Assembly (NCBI RefSeq): GCF_046250175.1
Contig: NZ_CP176468.1
Strand: one strand, 5' to 3'
Source: Psychromonas sp030397575
GTDB taxonomy: Bacteria > Pseudomonadota > Gammaproteobacteria > Enterobacterales > Psychromonadaceae
Length of the DNA: 64,000 bases
The notes beneath the pieces were generated by a model. It was not told the origin of the DNA. It searched no databases and saw only the letters and a program-made list of their open reading frames with translations. The position numbers and the translations under genes were made by a program. This document shows, one piece after another, positions 17,336 through 25,891 of the stretch; within the stretch, counting starts at the first letter, position 1; the number at the start of each line of letters is the position of its first letter.

Positions 17336-18406
17336 ATGAGTACACAAAAATTTCTATTCATCGACCGAGATGGGACATTAATTGATGAGCCTATCAGTGA
17401 TAAACAAGTAGATAGCCTTGAAAAACTGGTTTTTGAACCTTTCGTGATTCCAAGTCTATTAGCATTACAAGATGCCGGTTTCATCTTGGTCATTGTATCT
17501 AACCAAGATGGTTTAGGAACAGACAGCTATCCACAAAGTGACTTCGATATTCCACAAAATAAAATGATGGATATTTTCGCTTCTCAAGGTGTTAAATTTG
17601 AATCTACTTTGTTATGTCCACACTTTCCTGAAGACAACTGTCATTGCCGTAAACCACACCTTGGTATGGTTAAAGAGTACTTACAGTCTGGCCGCATTGA
17701 CCATAAAAACTCTTATGTAATCGGTGACCGTGAAACCGATATTGGTTTAGCTGAAAATATGGCGATTACTGGAATTCTTTATAATAAAGAAACTAATGGC
17801 TGGAAAGATATTGTTCATCAACTAACGTCACGTGGCCGCACTGCTTCGGTTACTCGTACCACAAAAGAGACTGATATCAACGTATTCGTTGATTTAGACA
17901 AAACGGGTGAAAATAAGATTGATACTGGTATGGGATTCTTTGACCATATGCTAGATCAAATTGCCACTCATGGTGGTTTCCAAATGAATGTCAGTGTTAA
18001 AGGCGATTTGCATATTGATGATCATCACAGTGTTGAAGACACAGCATTAGCACTAGGTGATGCGCTAGATAAGGCATTAGGTGATAAGCGTGGTATTGGC
18101 CGTTTTGGTTTCGTACTACCTATGGATGAAACAAAAGCCAGTTGTACTTTAGATTTATCTGGTCGTCCTTTCCTGAAGTTTAAAGCTGATTTTCCACGTG
18201 AGTTAGTGGGTACTATGTCAACTGAAATGGTTGAACATTTTTTCTACTCATTATCACAGGCAATGCGTGCAACTTTACACTTAGAAGTTGAAAATGGTAA
18301 TGCACACCACATGGTTGAAGGATTATTCAAAACATTTGGTCGTACATTACGTCAAAGCATACAAATTATTGGAACAGATCTTCCTTCAAGTAAAGGTGTT
18401 TTATGA
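17336..18406 (+). CDS. hisB: Bifunctional histidinol-phosphatase / imidazoleglycerol-phosphate dehydratase
   Basis: 356 residues, the fused HisB of gammaproteobacteria. The N-terminal domain (1-165) is a HAD phosphatase with FIDRDGTLID (Asp10, Asp12) and zinc-loop Cys/His in CPHFPEDNCHCRKP. The C-terminal domain (about 168-356) is the Mn-dependent dehydratase with GFFDHMLDQIATHGG, DDHHSVEDTA and the repeated HHMVEG motif. Its stop overlaps the hisH ATG by 4 bases (ATGA), indicating translational coupling. Confidence 0.97.
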   Translation: MSTQKFLFIDRDGTLIDEPISDKQVDSLEKLVFEPFVIPSLLALQDAGFILVIVSNQDGLGTDSYPQSDFDIPQNKMMDIFASQGVKFESTLLCPHFPEDNCHCRKPHLGMVKEYLQSGRIDHKNSYVIGDRETDIGLAENMAITGILYNKETNGWKDIVHQLTSRGRTASVTRTTKETDINVFVDLDKTGENKIDTGMGFFDHMLDQIATHGGFQMNVSVKGDLHIDDHHSVEDTALALGDALDKALGDKRGIGRFGFVLPMDETKASCTLDLSGRPFLKFKADFPRELVGTMSTEMVEHFFYSLSQAMRATLHLEVENGNAHHMVEGLFKTFGRTLRQSIQIIGTDLPSSKGVL

Positions 18407-19002
18407 TAGTTATCATTGATACAGGTTGCGCTAACTTATCTTCGGTATTATTTGCCATTGAACGTTTAGGTTACGAAGTAACCATCAGTAAAGATCCAGC
18501 GGTATTGCAACAAGCAGATAAGTTATTCTTGCCTGGTGTAGGTACTGCTAAAGAAGCGATGAATAACTTAATTGAGCGTGATTTAGTAGAAGAAATTAAA
18601 AAGTTAACTCAACCTGTGTTAGGCATTTGTTTAGGTATGCAAATGTTAGCAGAAGGAAGCGAAGAAGGTTTTGCTGAAGAAACTGTGATCAACACTCTTG
18701 GTTTAGTGGACGGTTTTGTCGAAAAAATGGATGTTGCTCCATTACGTTCACCACATATGGGCTGGAATCAAATTACACCTAAGTTAGATGAACCTTTATT
18801 CAAAGATATTCCTGCCGGTAGTTATTTCTATTTTGTTCATAGTTATGCTTTGCCTGTGAATGAAAATACTATTGCTAGCTGTGAGTACGGTACACCTTTC
18901 ACTGCAGCAGTGAATAAAGATAACTTTTATGGTGTTCAATTCCACCCAGAGCGTTCAGGGAAAGCAGGCGCACAACTTATTAAAAACTTTTTGGAGCTTT
19001 AA
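18403..19002 (+). CDS. hisH: Imidazole glycerol phosphate synthase, glutaminase subunit HisH
   Basis: 199 residues. A class I glutamine amidotransferase supplying ammonia to HisF. The nucleophile is Cys76 in LGICLGMQML and the His-Glu pair lies in GVQFHPERSG. The GPHMGWNQ-like segment (SPHMGWNQI) is also typical. Its catalytic partner hisF is not next to it but 12 kb away at 30903, beyond the ECF sigma/ChrR cluster. Confidence 0.96.
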   Translation: MIVIIDTGCANLSSVLFAIERLGYEVTISKDPAVLQQADKLFLPGVGTAKEAMNNLIERDLVEEIKKLTQPVLGICLGMQMLAEGSEEGFAEETVINTLGLVDGFVEKMDVAPLRSPHMGWNQITPKLDEPLFKDIPAGSYFYFVHSYALPVNENTIASCEYGTPFTAAVNKDNFYGVQFHPERSGKAGAQLIKNFLEL

Positions 19003-19004
19003 AC

Positions 19005-19742
19005 ATGATAATTCCAGCACTCGACCTAATTGACGGTAAAGTCGTTCGTTTATACCAAGGCGATTACGATCAAAAAACCGTTTACAGCGATGACCCACAA
19101 AGCTTATACACCATTTATAACGAACAAGGTGCAAACTGGTTGCACCTTGTTGATTTAGATGGTGCTAAAGATATTACTAAGCGTCAACTATCTGTCATTG
19201 AAAGCTTAATCAAAAATACGCCTGCTAAAGTACAAGTAGGTGGAGGCGTGCGCACTGAAGAAGATGTTAAAGGTCTTTTAGATACAGGTGCTCACCGTGT
19301 GGTAATTGGTTCAACAGCTGTTAAAGAGCCTGAAATGGTTGCTGGATGGATGGAAAAATATGGACCAGAGCATATTGTACTAGCACTAGACATTAATATT
19401 GATCAACAGGGTAACAAAATTGTTGCTGTATCAGGTTGGCAAGAAGACAGTGGCCAAACGATTGAGTCGCTATTGGACATCTACCTTAAAGTTGGTTTAA
19501 AACACGTTCTCTGCACAGATATTTCTAAAGATGGAACATTAACAGGCTCTAATGTTGATTTGTATAAAGAGATGGCTGTCGCTTTTCCGAGTGTGTCTTG
19601 GCAAGCTTCTGGCGGTATCGGATCATTAGACGATATTGCTGATGTTGCCCGCTCAGGTGCTCAAGGAATGATTGTGGGACGCGCTTTATTAGAAGGCAAA
19701 TTTACGGTAGAAGAAGCAATTAATTGCTGGCAGAACGCTTAA
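19005..19742 (+). CDS. hisA: ProFAR isomerase HisA
   Basis: 245 residues, a (beta/alpha)8 barrel isomerising ProFAR to PRFAR. Signatures: IPALDLIDGKVVRLYQGDY at the start (catalytic Asp8 region), VQVGGGVRTEED, CTDISKDGTLTG (second Asp) and the phosphate-binding ASGGIGSLDD and GMIVGRALLEG. It starts 2 bases after hisH and is the last gene of this his segment. A bidirectional terminator follows instead of hisF. Confidence 0.97.
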   Translation: MIIPALDLIDGKVVRLYQGDYDQKTVYSDDPQSLYTIYNEQGANWLHLVDLDGAKDITKRQLSVIESLIKNTPAKVQVGGGVRTEEDVKGLLDTGAHRVVIGSTAVKEPEMVAGWMEKYGPEHIVLALDINIDQQGNKIVAVSGWQEDSGQTIESLLDIYLKVGLKHVLCTDISKDGTLTGSNVDLYKEMAVAFPSVSWQASGGIGSLDDIADVARSGAQGMIVGRALLEGKFTVEEAINCWQNA

Positions 19743-19785
19743 GTAGTTTTTGTTATATTCTTTCTGTTATATGAAAAGAAAAGCT

Positions 19786-19819
19786 AAAAAAAGGCGCTAT
19801 TTTTAATAGCGCCTTTTTG
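19786..19819. terminator. Bidirectional terminator between hisA and the Cfa-like gene
   Basis: The stem AAAAAGGCGCTATT and its complement share a short TTT loop, with A and T runs outside. It separates the convergent ends of the his operon and the minus-strand cluster. Confidence 0.9.
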
Positions 19820-19841
19820 TAAAAAACACAGTGTTTATTAA

Positions 19842-21080
19842 CTACTTTCTTGCGACAAGGTGTACTGTGCTAATCGAACGTTCTAAGAATGCGCCTTCAC
19901 AGTAAGAAAAGTAATATAACCATAAACGTTTAAACTCTTCATCATAACCATGCTGAGTTAATTCACTCCAAGATGCTAAGAAATTAGTACGCCAATCTGC
20001 TAGCGTTTTTGCGTAATCTAGACCTATATCATGCAAACCTTCAATCACCATCTCACTGCTTTTTGTTAGCTGTTGTGAAAGAATATTAATAGAAGGTAAA
20101 AAACCTCCAGGGAATATGTAACGCTGAATAAAATCTACATTACTCTTGTAGTGTTCAAAACGTTGATCCGCAATGGTAATAGACTGTATTAGTAATTTAC
20201 CACCTGGTTTCAACCTTGCATTACACTGTTCAAAAAAGCTTGGTAAGAATTCATAACCTACCGCTTCGATCATCTCCACCGAAACCACTTTATCAAAGGT
20301 GCCAGTTAAATCGCGATAATCTTTTTTCAATAAGGTAATTTTATCTTCAAGCCCTAATGCTTTAACACGTGTTTCGGCATAAGCATATTGAGCATCTGAA
20401 ATAGTTGTTGTGGTGACTTTACAACCAACATGTTGAGCTGCGTAAATAGCAAGTCCACCCCACCCAGTGCCAATCTCCAATAAATGCTCATCTTTTTTTA
20501 ATGATAAACGTTCACAAATTGTTTTTAATTTGTAAAGTTGTGCATATTGTAACGTTGTTGTTTCAGATGGATAAATGGCAGATGAGTACATCATTTCTGG
20601 GTCTAAAAAACGCGTATAGAGCTCATTACCTAAATCGTAATGCGCAAGTATATTTCGCTTCGAACCAGACTGAGTGTTTCTATTTTGCCAATGTGAAAAA
20701 CTGTTTTTAATCTTATTGAATAAAGACTTGTTGGAATCTAATTGATCAGTTTGTTGCTGTGCCTTAGCAAAAATCCTAATGACATTAGTTAAGTTTGGAC
20801 TGGTCCATTTTCCTGCAATAAACGCTTCAGAGACACCAATACTGCCTCCCTTAACAAATTGTTTATAAACAGCAATATCATGGATATGAATTTTCGCTTT
20901 GATTAAACTATCTTGATGTTCTGCTTCAATTACTTCAGGAAAAAAGTAATGTTGAGAACCTTCAACAACCTCTAATTGACCATAACTTAACTTTGAGAAT
21001 ACAGAATGAACAAGTTCTCGACAGCGTTTATCAAACCAACTATTTGTCTCTACAGCTACCACCTTTTGTACTTCTTCCAT
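19842..21080 (-). CDS. Cfa-like SAM-dependent fatty-acyl methyltransferase
   Basis: 412 residues, homologous to cyclopropane fatty acid synthase. The SAM-binding motif is LEIGTGWGGL (201-210) and HYDLGNELYTRFLDPEMMYS at 147-166 is typical. However, the bicarbonate-binding residues of genuine Cfa/CmaA (Cys in YSCAY, His in LLHTI) are replaced here by Ser167 (YSSAI) and Gln299 (LIQSI), while the Glu (Glu272) and Ile are kept. This suggests chemistry other than cyclopropane formation, for instance methylation of an unsaturated chain as in the furan fatty acid route of the Rhodobacter ChrR regulon (inference). It is the last gene of a minus-strand run that begins with rpoE-chrR. GGAG precedes the ATG. 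Confidence 0.85.
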   Translation of the reverse strand: MEEVQKVVAVETNSWFDKRCRELVHSVFSKLSYGQLEVVEGSQHYFFPEVIEAEHQDSLIKAKIHIHDIAVYKQFVKGGSIGVSEAFIAGKWTSPNLTNVIRIFAKAQQQTDQLDSNKSLFNKIKNSFSHWQNRNTQSGSKRNILAHYDLGNELYTRFLDPEMMYSSAIYPSETTTLQYAQLYKLKTICERLSLKKDEHLLEIGTGWGGLAIYAAQHVGCKVTTTTISDAQYAYAETRVKALGLEDKITLLKKDYRDLTGTFDKVVSVEMIEAVGYEFLPSFFEQCNARLKPGGKLLIQSITIADQRFEHYKSNVDFIQRYIFPGGFLPSINILSQQLTKSSEMVIEGLHDIGLDYAKTLADWRTNFLASWSELTQHGYDEEFKRLWLYYFSYCEGAFLERSISTVHLVARK

Positions 21081-21115
21081 TAATGTCTCCTAAAATATAA
21101 AGCCTGTAATAGATA

Positions 21116-21910
21116 CTAAGTGGCTTTTTGATAACCTACAAAAGGAATTCGTTTTACAAATAACTTGAGGGCTTGCCAATATATACCTAATACAATCTTG
21201 CCCGTCATGATTGGAATTTGGGCCCAAATTTTAAATAAATTTTGCTTATTGAAAGCCTGTTTTTTTAAACATAGGCTTGCTTCAAATAATTTTAAAAAGT
21301 CTTGATTGTTTTGCTCATAGCGCCTGTTTTCAATCTTAACCATTAAACGTTCAGTCTCAGCACTTGGCGCTTTTACTTGCCAAATATAACTCATGTTAAG
21401 GTCCATAAATGGCGATACTTGAAATACCTTATTCGTTATTTTTGGTTGCTTAACTTTCGTTAAATCAACCAGGTAATAATGTCTTTCATTCCATGGTGTA
21501 TTACTGACTTCAGCTAACATTTGTGTACATTGGTCATTTACATCGTAACAAAAATAGAAATTTACCGGACTAAAGTATAATCCAAAACAACGCACCTGAA
21601 CTAACATTAAGATACGTGTAATATCTTCATGACCATCAAGACTTTTTACTTTGTTTCTAATACGTTGTGAAAGTTTGTTCGGTTCACTTCTCAGGTAATC
21701 TTTCTCTACAAATCGTAATGGATGGAACCATGCATAACCAAAAACACCAACACCTTGTTCCTCTTCTGCTAATTTATCTACATCCAACGCCAACATAAAT
21801 AGCTTAGCATTAAAGTGATGTTTTTTAGGTACAAAGCGATGATGAATAACATTACCTACATAAATTGCACTATGCTCGAATCTTGTAGTGTGTAAGACCT
21901 GACTTTCCAT
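21116..21910 (-). CDS. DUF1365 family protein
   Basis: About 264 residues from ATG 21910, which follows AAGGAAG and lies 4 bases after the stop of the FAD gene. A longer in-frame start at 21973 would overlap that gene and is rejected. Family features: IYVGNVIHHRFVPKKHHF near the start, LGYCFNPVNFYFCY-type segment (FGLYFSPVNFYFCYD) and EVSNTPWNERHYY. DUF1365 genes regularly travel with Cfa-like and FAD oxidoreductase genes, and a role in modifying membrane acyl chains is generally suspected but not shown. Confidence 0.85.
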   Translation of the reverse strand: MESQVLHTTRFEHSAIYVGNVIHHRFVPKKHHFNAKLFMLALDVDKLAEEEQGVGVFGYAWFHPLRFVEKDYLRSEPNKLSQRIRNKVKSLDGHEDITRILMLVQVRCFGLYFSPVNFYFCYDVNDQCTQMLAEVSNTPWNERHYYLVDLTKVKQPKITNKVFQVSPFMDLNMSYIWQVKAPSAETERLMVKIENRRYEQNNQDFLKLFEASLCLKKQAFNKQNLFKIWAQIPIMTGKIVLGIYWQALKLFVKRIPFVGYQKAT

Positions 21911-21914
21911 AGCA

Positions 21915-23189
21915 TTACTTCCTTGCAAAGGCATCAAGGTAGCAATCAAAACGTTGTGCGACTTCAACCGCACTTTTTACTCCATCTTCATGAAAACCAT
22001 TATGCCAATAAGCACCTGCGAAATGAGTATGTCGCTTACCGCATATGGTATCTCTTTGCTGTTGAGATCGAATCGACTGCAATGAAAAAACTGGATGATA
22101 ATAAGTAAACTCTCTTAATATTTTATCTGCGTCTATCTCCTCTTTTTGATTCAAGGTTACACAAAATGTTTCATCACTGTCTATTCCCTGCAATATATTC
22201 ATATTATAGGTAACACTCGCGGCTTTTTCTCTGTCATCACTTAATTGATAATTCCAGCTAGCCCAGGCTTTTTCCCTATCAGGTAAGAGCTTTATATCAG
22301 TATGTAAAACAACTGAGTTCTCACTATATGGCATCCCAGATAACACCCTTTGTTCATCATCAGTGGCGTCACTTAATAGTTTTAAAGCTTGATCTGAATG
22401 ACATGCAATTACTATTTCATCAAAGGTTTGCATTTCATTTTCATCTTCAAAATGAATATGAACTTTATCTTCTTGTCTTGTAATACCAATGAGTTTCGAA
22501 TTTAAATGAATTCGCTGCTTAAAAGGTTCACACAAAGGGGGTATATAGCTTCTTGATCCATTGGGGATAACATACCATTGCGGCCTATCTGCTATATTTA
22601 GTAAACCGTGGTGATGAAAAAACTGTACAAAAAATCTGAATTCAAAGCTTTCCATTTGCGCTAAGGAGCTTGACCAAATAGCAGCGCCCATAGGTAATAT
22701 GTAATGCTCAGCAAAAAAAGCACTAAAATGATTCGATTTCAAGAAATCACCAAGTGTATCGCCAGGTTGATAACTGTTCTGTTCAAAGATGGCTTTACAT
22801 AATTTATTAAACCTCAAAATTTCTTTAACTAATACCCAGAATTTAGGTTTAAATATATTACTGCGTTGTGCAAATAGGGTATCAAGATTATGACCATTGT
22901 ATTCAAGCCCAGTTTGGCAGTTATGTACTGAAAAACTCATTTCAGTGGCTTGCTTACCGATACCTATTTCATCTAATAAAGCGAGATAATTTGGATAGGT
23001 TTTATCATTAAATACAATAAAGCCTGTATCAATAGCATAAGGGATACCATTTTTTTCAATATCGACAGTAGCTGTATGCCCACCAATATAATCATTTTTT
23101 TCGAACACAGTAACTTGGTGTTTTTTAGATAATAGGTAAGCAGCTGTTAATCCAGAGATTCCTGAACCTATAATGGCAATATTTTTCAT
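21915..23189 (-). CDS. FAD-dependent amine-oxidase-like oxidoreductase (COG2907 type)
   Basis: 424 residues. The N-terminal dinucleotide-binding motif IAIIGSGISGLTAAYLL and the following FEKNDYIGGHT are those of flavin amine oxidases and phytoene-desaturase-like proteins. AIDTGFIVFNDKTYPN and the C-terminal FAGAYWHNGFHEDGVKSA are typical of the subgroup found beside DUF1365 and Cfa-like genes. It is probably an acyl-chain dehydrogenase or desaturase acting with the neighbouring methyltransferase. That substrate assignment is an inference from context. It begins 4 bases after the SDR gene. Confidence 0.85.
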   Translation of the reverse strand: MKNIAIIGSGISGLTAAYLLSKKHQVTVFEKNDYIGGHTATVDIEKNGIPYAIDTGFIVFNDKTYPNYLALLDEIGIGKQATEMSFSVHNCQTGLEYNGHNLDTLFAQRSNIFKPKFWVLVKEILRFNKLCKAIFEQNSYQPGDTLGDFLKSNHFSAFFAEHYILPMGAAIWSSSLAQMESFEFRFFVQFFHHHGLLNIADRPQWYVIPNGSRSYIPPLCEPFKQRIHLNSKLIGITRQEDKVHIHFEDENEMQTFDEIVIACHSDQALKLLSDATDDEQRVLSGMPYSENSVVLHTDIKLLPDREKAWASWNYQLSDDREKAASVTYNMNILQGIDSDETFCVTLNQKEEIDADKILREFTYYHPVFSLQSIRSQQQRDTICGKRHTHFAGAYWHNGFHEDGVKSAVEVAQRFDCYLDAFARK

Positions 23190-23193
23190 TAAG

Positions 23194-23913
23194 TTATCCC
23201 TTGACGATCAGTTTACGCCAAATCCAATTCGGCATAATTGAGAAAAATTTAAGTAGCGTTGTTAGGCGCTTTGGAAAATGGGCATACTCTCTACGGTTAT
23301 CAATTGCTTTAGCGATATGTTGAGCAGCTTCTTCACTAGTAAGTAAAAACGGCATCGGGAAATCATTTTTCTCAGTTAAAGGTGTTTTAATAAAGCCTGG
23401 ATGTATTAAGGTGACATCAATCTTATATTTTATAAGATCTAACCTTAGGCTGTTGGCTAGGTAGTCAACACCAGACTTTGAAGCGCCGTAAGCTTCACTC
23501 CGTTGAAATGGCATTAAAGTCGCACTAGAGCTAACAAATACAACTTGCCCACCTTCACGTACTTTTGGTAAAAAATACTGTAATAACCAACCTAAAGAGA
23601 TCAAATTTGTTTGTATAACATCCGCAAATAATGCGCCATCAAAATGTTTAGCATCATCAATATAACGACAATTGCCTGCATTTAACACTAGGATATCTAG
23701 GCTATCTAAGGACTTTGAGAAAGCCTCAATTTCAGATGGAATAGTCATATCAAACTGACCGGTCATGTATGCTTGCTCAGCCATTTCCTGTAACTTTTCT
23801 TGGTTACGTCCACAGGCGATGACATTATTCCCCAGCTGATGATAATAGTCGAAGAGTGAATGGCCGATACCGGAGGTTGCACCTGTGATCAATATATTTT
23901 TAGCAGTCATCAT
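23194..23913 (-). CDS. Short-chain dehydrogenase/reductase
   Basis: 239 residues. Classical SDR with the NAD(P) motif ILITGATSGIG at about 6-16, LNAGNCR (NAG motif), the catalytic Ser in VFVSSSATLM, and YGASKSG (Tyr-x3-Lys). The start overlaps the end of the NTF2-like gene by 4 bases, and the FAD gene follows closely, so it belongs to the same transcript. The substrate is unknown; context suggests a lipid-related reaction. Confidence 0.9.
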   Translation of the reverse strand: MMTAKNILITGATSGIGHSLFDYYHQLGNNVIACGRNQEKLQEMAEQAYMTGQFDMTIPSEIEAFSKSLDSLDILVLNAGNCRYIDDAKHFDGALFADVIQTNLISLGWLLQYFLPKVREGGQVVFVSSSATLMPFQRSEAYGASKSGVDYLANSLRLDLIKYKIDVTLIHPGFIKTPLTEKNDFPMPFLLTSEEAAQHIAKAIDNRREYAHFPKRLTTLLKFFSIMPNWIWRKLIVKG

Positions 23914-24368
23914 TGTGCAGCCTTTACTTTGATCCAGTGAATCAATTTGCCAATCAAGGGTAATTGCTCGTATAACATAGCACCTAAATCTAAGAAATCA
24001 CGGTGGTATACAATTTTATTATCTTTTGCAATCAACTTAGAAGAACCTTGAACTGATACTATTTCACCTTTATTTAATTTGGTATGTTGATAGTTCATTT
24101 CCCAATAAACTGCGGCCTGTTGTCCACTCACAATGACGTCATTAATAGTAAAAGTACAACTACTCAAATTTTTATATAGACCATCAAAGTAATCGTGTAA
24201 GTTAGACAGCCCTTTGATCTCATGGATAGGGTCAATGAATGTTACTTCTTGTGCGTATATTTCATCTAATAAATCTAAGTTATTAATTGAAAGTTTCTGA
24301 TACACAGAAATAAATCGATTTAACCACTCAGGATATTGCTTTACTACTGCTAACCTATCTTTGTCCAT
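23910..24368 (-). CDS. NTF2/SnoaL-like protein
   Basis: 152 residues, one alpha+beta cone domain of the nuclear transport factor 2-like superfamily. Features include LDEIYAQEVTFIDPIHEIKG and a beta-sheet end with DNKIVYHRDFLDLGAML. Such proteins can be small isomerases or hydrolases, or simply ligand-binding subunits. It is the first gene of the tightly packed block NTF2-SDR-FAD-DUF1365-Cfa-like, after a hairpin downstream of the photolyase gene. No catalytic function can be assigned. Confidence 0.8.
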   Translation of the reverse strand: MDKDRLAVVKQYPEWLNRFISVYQKLSINNLDLLDEIYAQEVTFIDPIHEIKGLSNLHDYFDGLYKNLSSCTFTINDVIVSGQQAAVYWEMNYQHTKLNKGEIVSVQGSSKLIAKDNKIVYHRDFLDLGAMLYEQLPLIGKLIHWIKVKAAQ

Positions 24369-24403
24369 TGTATTACCTTAAATATATCCACCTAATGTCA
24401 ATC

Positions 24404-24435
24404 AATAAACATACCAGATTTGTCATCTGTTTATT
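24404..24435 (-). terminator. Hairpin downstream of the photolyase gene
   Basis: AATAAAC pairs with GTTTATT and an inner AGAT with ATCT, with a small bulge, just after the photolyase stop and before the NTF2-like gene. There is no clear T run, so it may be a partial terminator or processing site. Confidence 0.4.
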
Positions 24436-24443
24436 AATATTGG

Positions 24444-25817
24444 TTACTTGTAAAAAGCTAATGCATTCAATCTTGCTTCTTTATGATCGACTATTGCAGG
24501 CCAATAAATAGATAAATTATTTTCTTTTATATATTTGTGTGGAAAATGTATCTGTTTATCAGGCAACTTGCTAAGTTCTGGTAAATATTTACGGATAAAA
24601 GTGCCTTTAGGATCAAACCTTTCACTTTGAGTAATCGGATTGAATATTCTGAAATAAGGTTGTGCATCGCAGCCGGTACTTGAAGCCCACTGCCAACCAC
24701 CATTATTTGAAGCCAAATCACCATCAATAAGGTGCTGCATAAAATAACGTTCGCCTAAACGCCAATCAATTAATAGATGCTTTGTTAAAAAGCTAGCAAC
24801 TACCATACGTAGGCGATTGTGCATCCAACCAGTTTGATTTAGCTGTCTCATAGCCGCATCTACCAACGGGTATCCGGTTTTACCCTCGCACCAAGCTTCA
24901 AAAAGTGCAGAATCATATGGCCATGAATGATCTTGATATTTATCATTAAAACATTTGTGTTTACACAGACTTGGCTTTGCAAATACTAGGTGACGATAAA
25001 ATTCACGCCAAATAATCTCATTCAACCAGCAAAACTCATCACTATCGCTGCTAATTAAAATATCAGGATATTTATCTAACAAACTTTTAAAAACATAACG
25101 TGGACTTAACACCCCTGCCGCCAAATATGGTGAAATACCACTTGTTCCTTTTACGCTAGGAATATCACGAACATTTTTGTAATTTGATACTTTAAATCGG
25201 TAAAAAAGCGGTAAGGCTTTTTCTGTTAATATGCTCGCTAGAGGCCACTTACTTGATAATGATGAAATTTTATCGTCTTCAGTTATACTTTTTTTGTCGC
25301 TTATACTTTCAAAGTATTGATAACCATGTTCCCTAACATAGGTTAACCAAGCACGCTTAAAAGGAGTAAACACTTTGTACATATCACCTGATTTGGTAAC
25401 AATTTTTCCTTTAGGTACGATTACGTCTGCTTCAAATAAAGTTAGAGGTATTTGTTCTGTTAAACATAATTGATCACGTTGTTGCTCGTTGATTTCTAAT
25501 TCACTGTTGGCTAAAACTTGTTTTACATCATTCTCTTCACAGTAATTTTTTAAGTATGCAACCTGATCTTTGAAATAATCAACTTCAACTAACTCTAACT
25601 GAATGTTAATTGCGGCTAATTTTTTAACTAACGCAACAGCATGCCGTTTAATGAAGTCAATCTTAATAGGAGCCCAGTCATGGGCTAACCACTGTTTTTC
25701 AGAAATAAAAAAAACCGCTTTTCCGGTTTCGTTTGAAGTAGATTGATTAATGAATTGATAAAATGCGGGGTTATCATCTGTCCGTAAATCGTTTCGAAAC
25801 CATAGTAGTTGATTCAT
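24444..25817 (-). CDS. phrB: Deoxyribodipyrimidine photolyase (class I CPD)
   Basis: 457 residues. It repairs cyclobutane pyrimidine dimers using blue light, with FADH- and an antenna cofactor. The N-terminal antenna domain starts LLWFRNDLRTDDNPAF. The C-terminal FAD domain shows WCEGKTGYPLVDAAMRQLN, TGWMHNRLRMVVASFL, DGDLASNNGGWQW and STGCDAQPYFRIFNP. It lies downstream of the TudS/YbgA gene, the same order as ybgA-phr in E. coli. Its place in a ChrR-type cluster fits induction by light stress. Confidence 0.96.
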   Translation of the reverse strand: MNQLLWFRNDLRTDDNPAFYQFINQSTSNETGKAVFFISEKQWLAHDWAPIKIDFIKRHAVALVKKLAAINIQLELVEVDYFKDQVAYLKNYCEENDVKQVLANSELEINEQQRDQLCLTEQIPLTLFEADVIVPKGKIVTKSGDMYKVFTPFKRAWLTYVREHGYQYFESISDKKSITEDDKISSLSSKWPLASILTEKALPLFYRFKVSNYKNVRDIPSVKGTSGISPYLAAGVLSPRYVFKSLLDKYPDILISSDSDEFCWLNEIIWREFYRHLVFAKPSLCKHKCFNDKYQDHSWPYDSALFEAWCEGKTGYPLVDAAMRQLNQTGWMHNRLRMVVASFLTKHLLIDWRLGERYFMQHLIDGDLASNNGGWQWASSTGCDAQPYFRIFNPITQSERFDPKGTFIRKYLPELSKLPDKQIHFPHKYIKENNLSIYWPAIVDHKEARLNALAFYK

Positions 25818-25854
25818 AGGAAGGAAATTCCTCTAAATAAGAAGGGATAATAAA

Positions 25855-25876
25855 CGCTACAGTATAAACTGTAGCG
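25855..25876 (-). other. Inverted repeat between the YbgA-type gene and phrB
   Basis: CGCTACAG and its complement flank a TATAAA loop in the 74-base gap. In the minus direction it is followed by TTTATTAT, so it may be a weak terminator or attenuating hairpin within the cluster. Confidence 0.5.
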
Positions 25877-25891
25877 ATAAAAACTTGGAAC

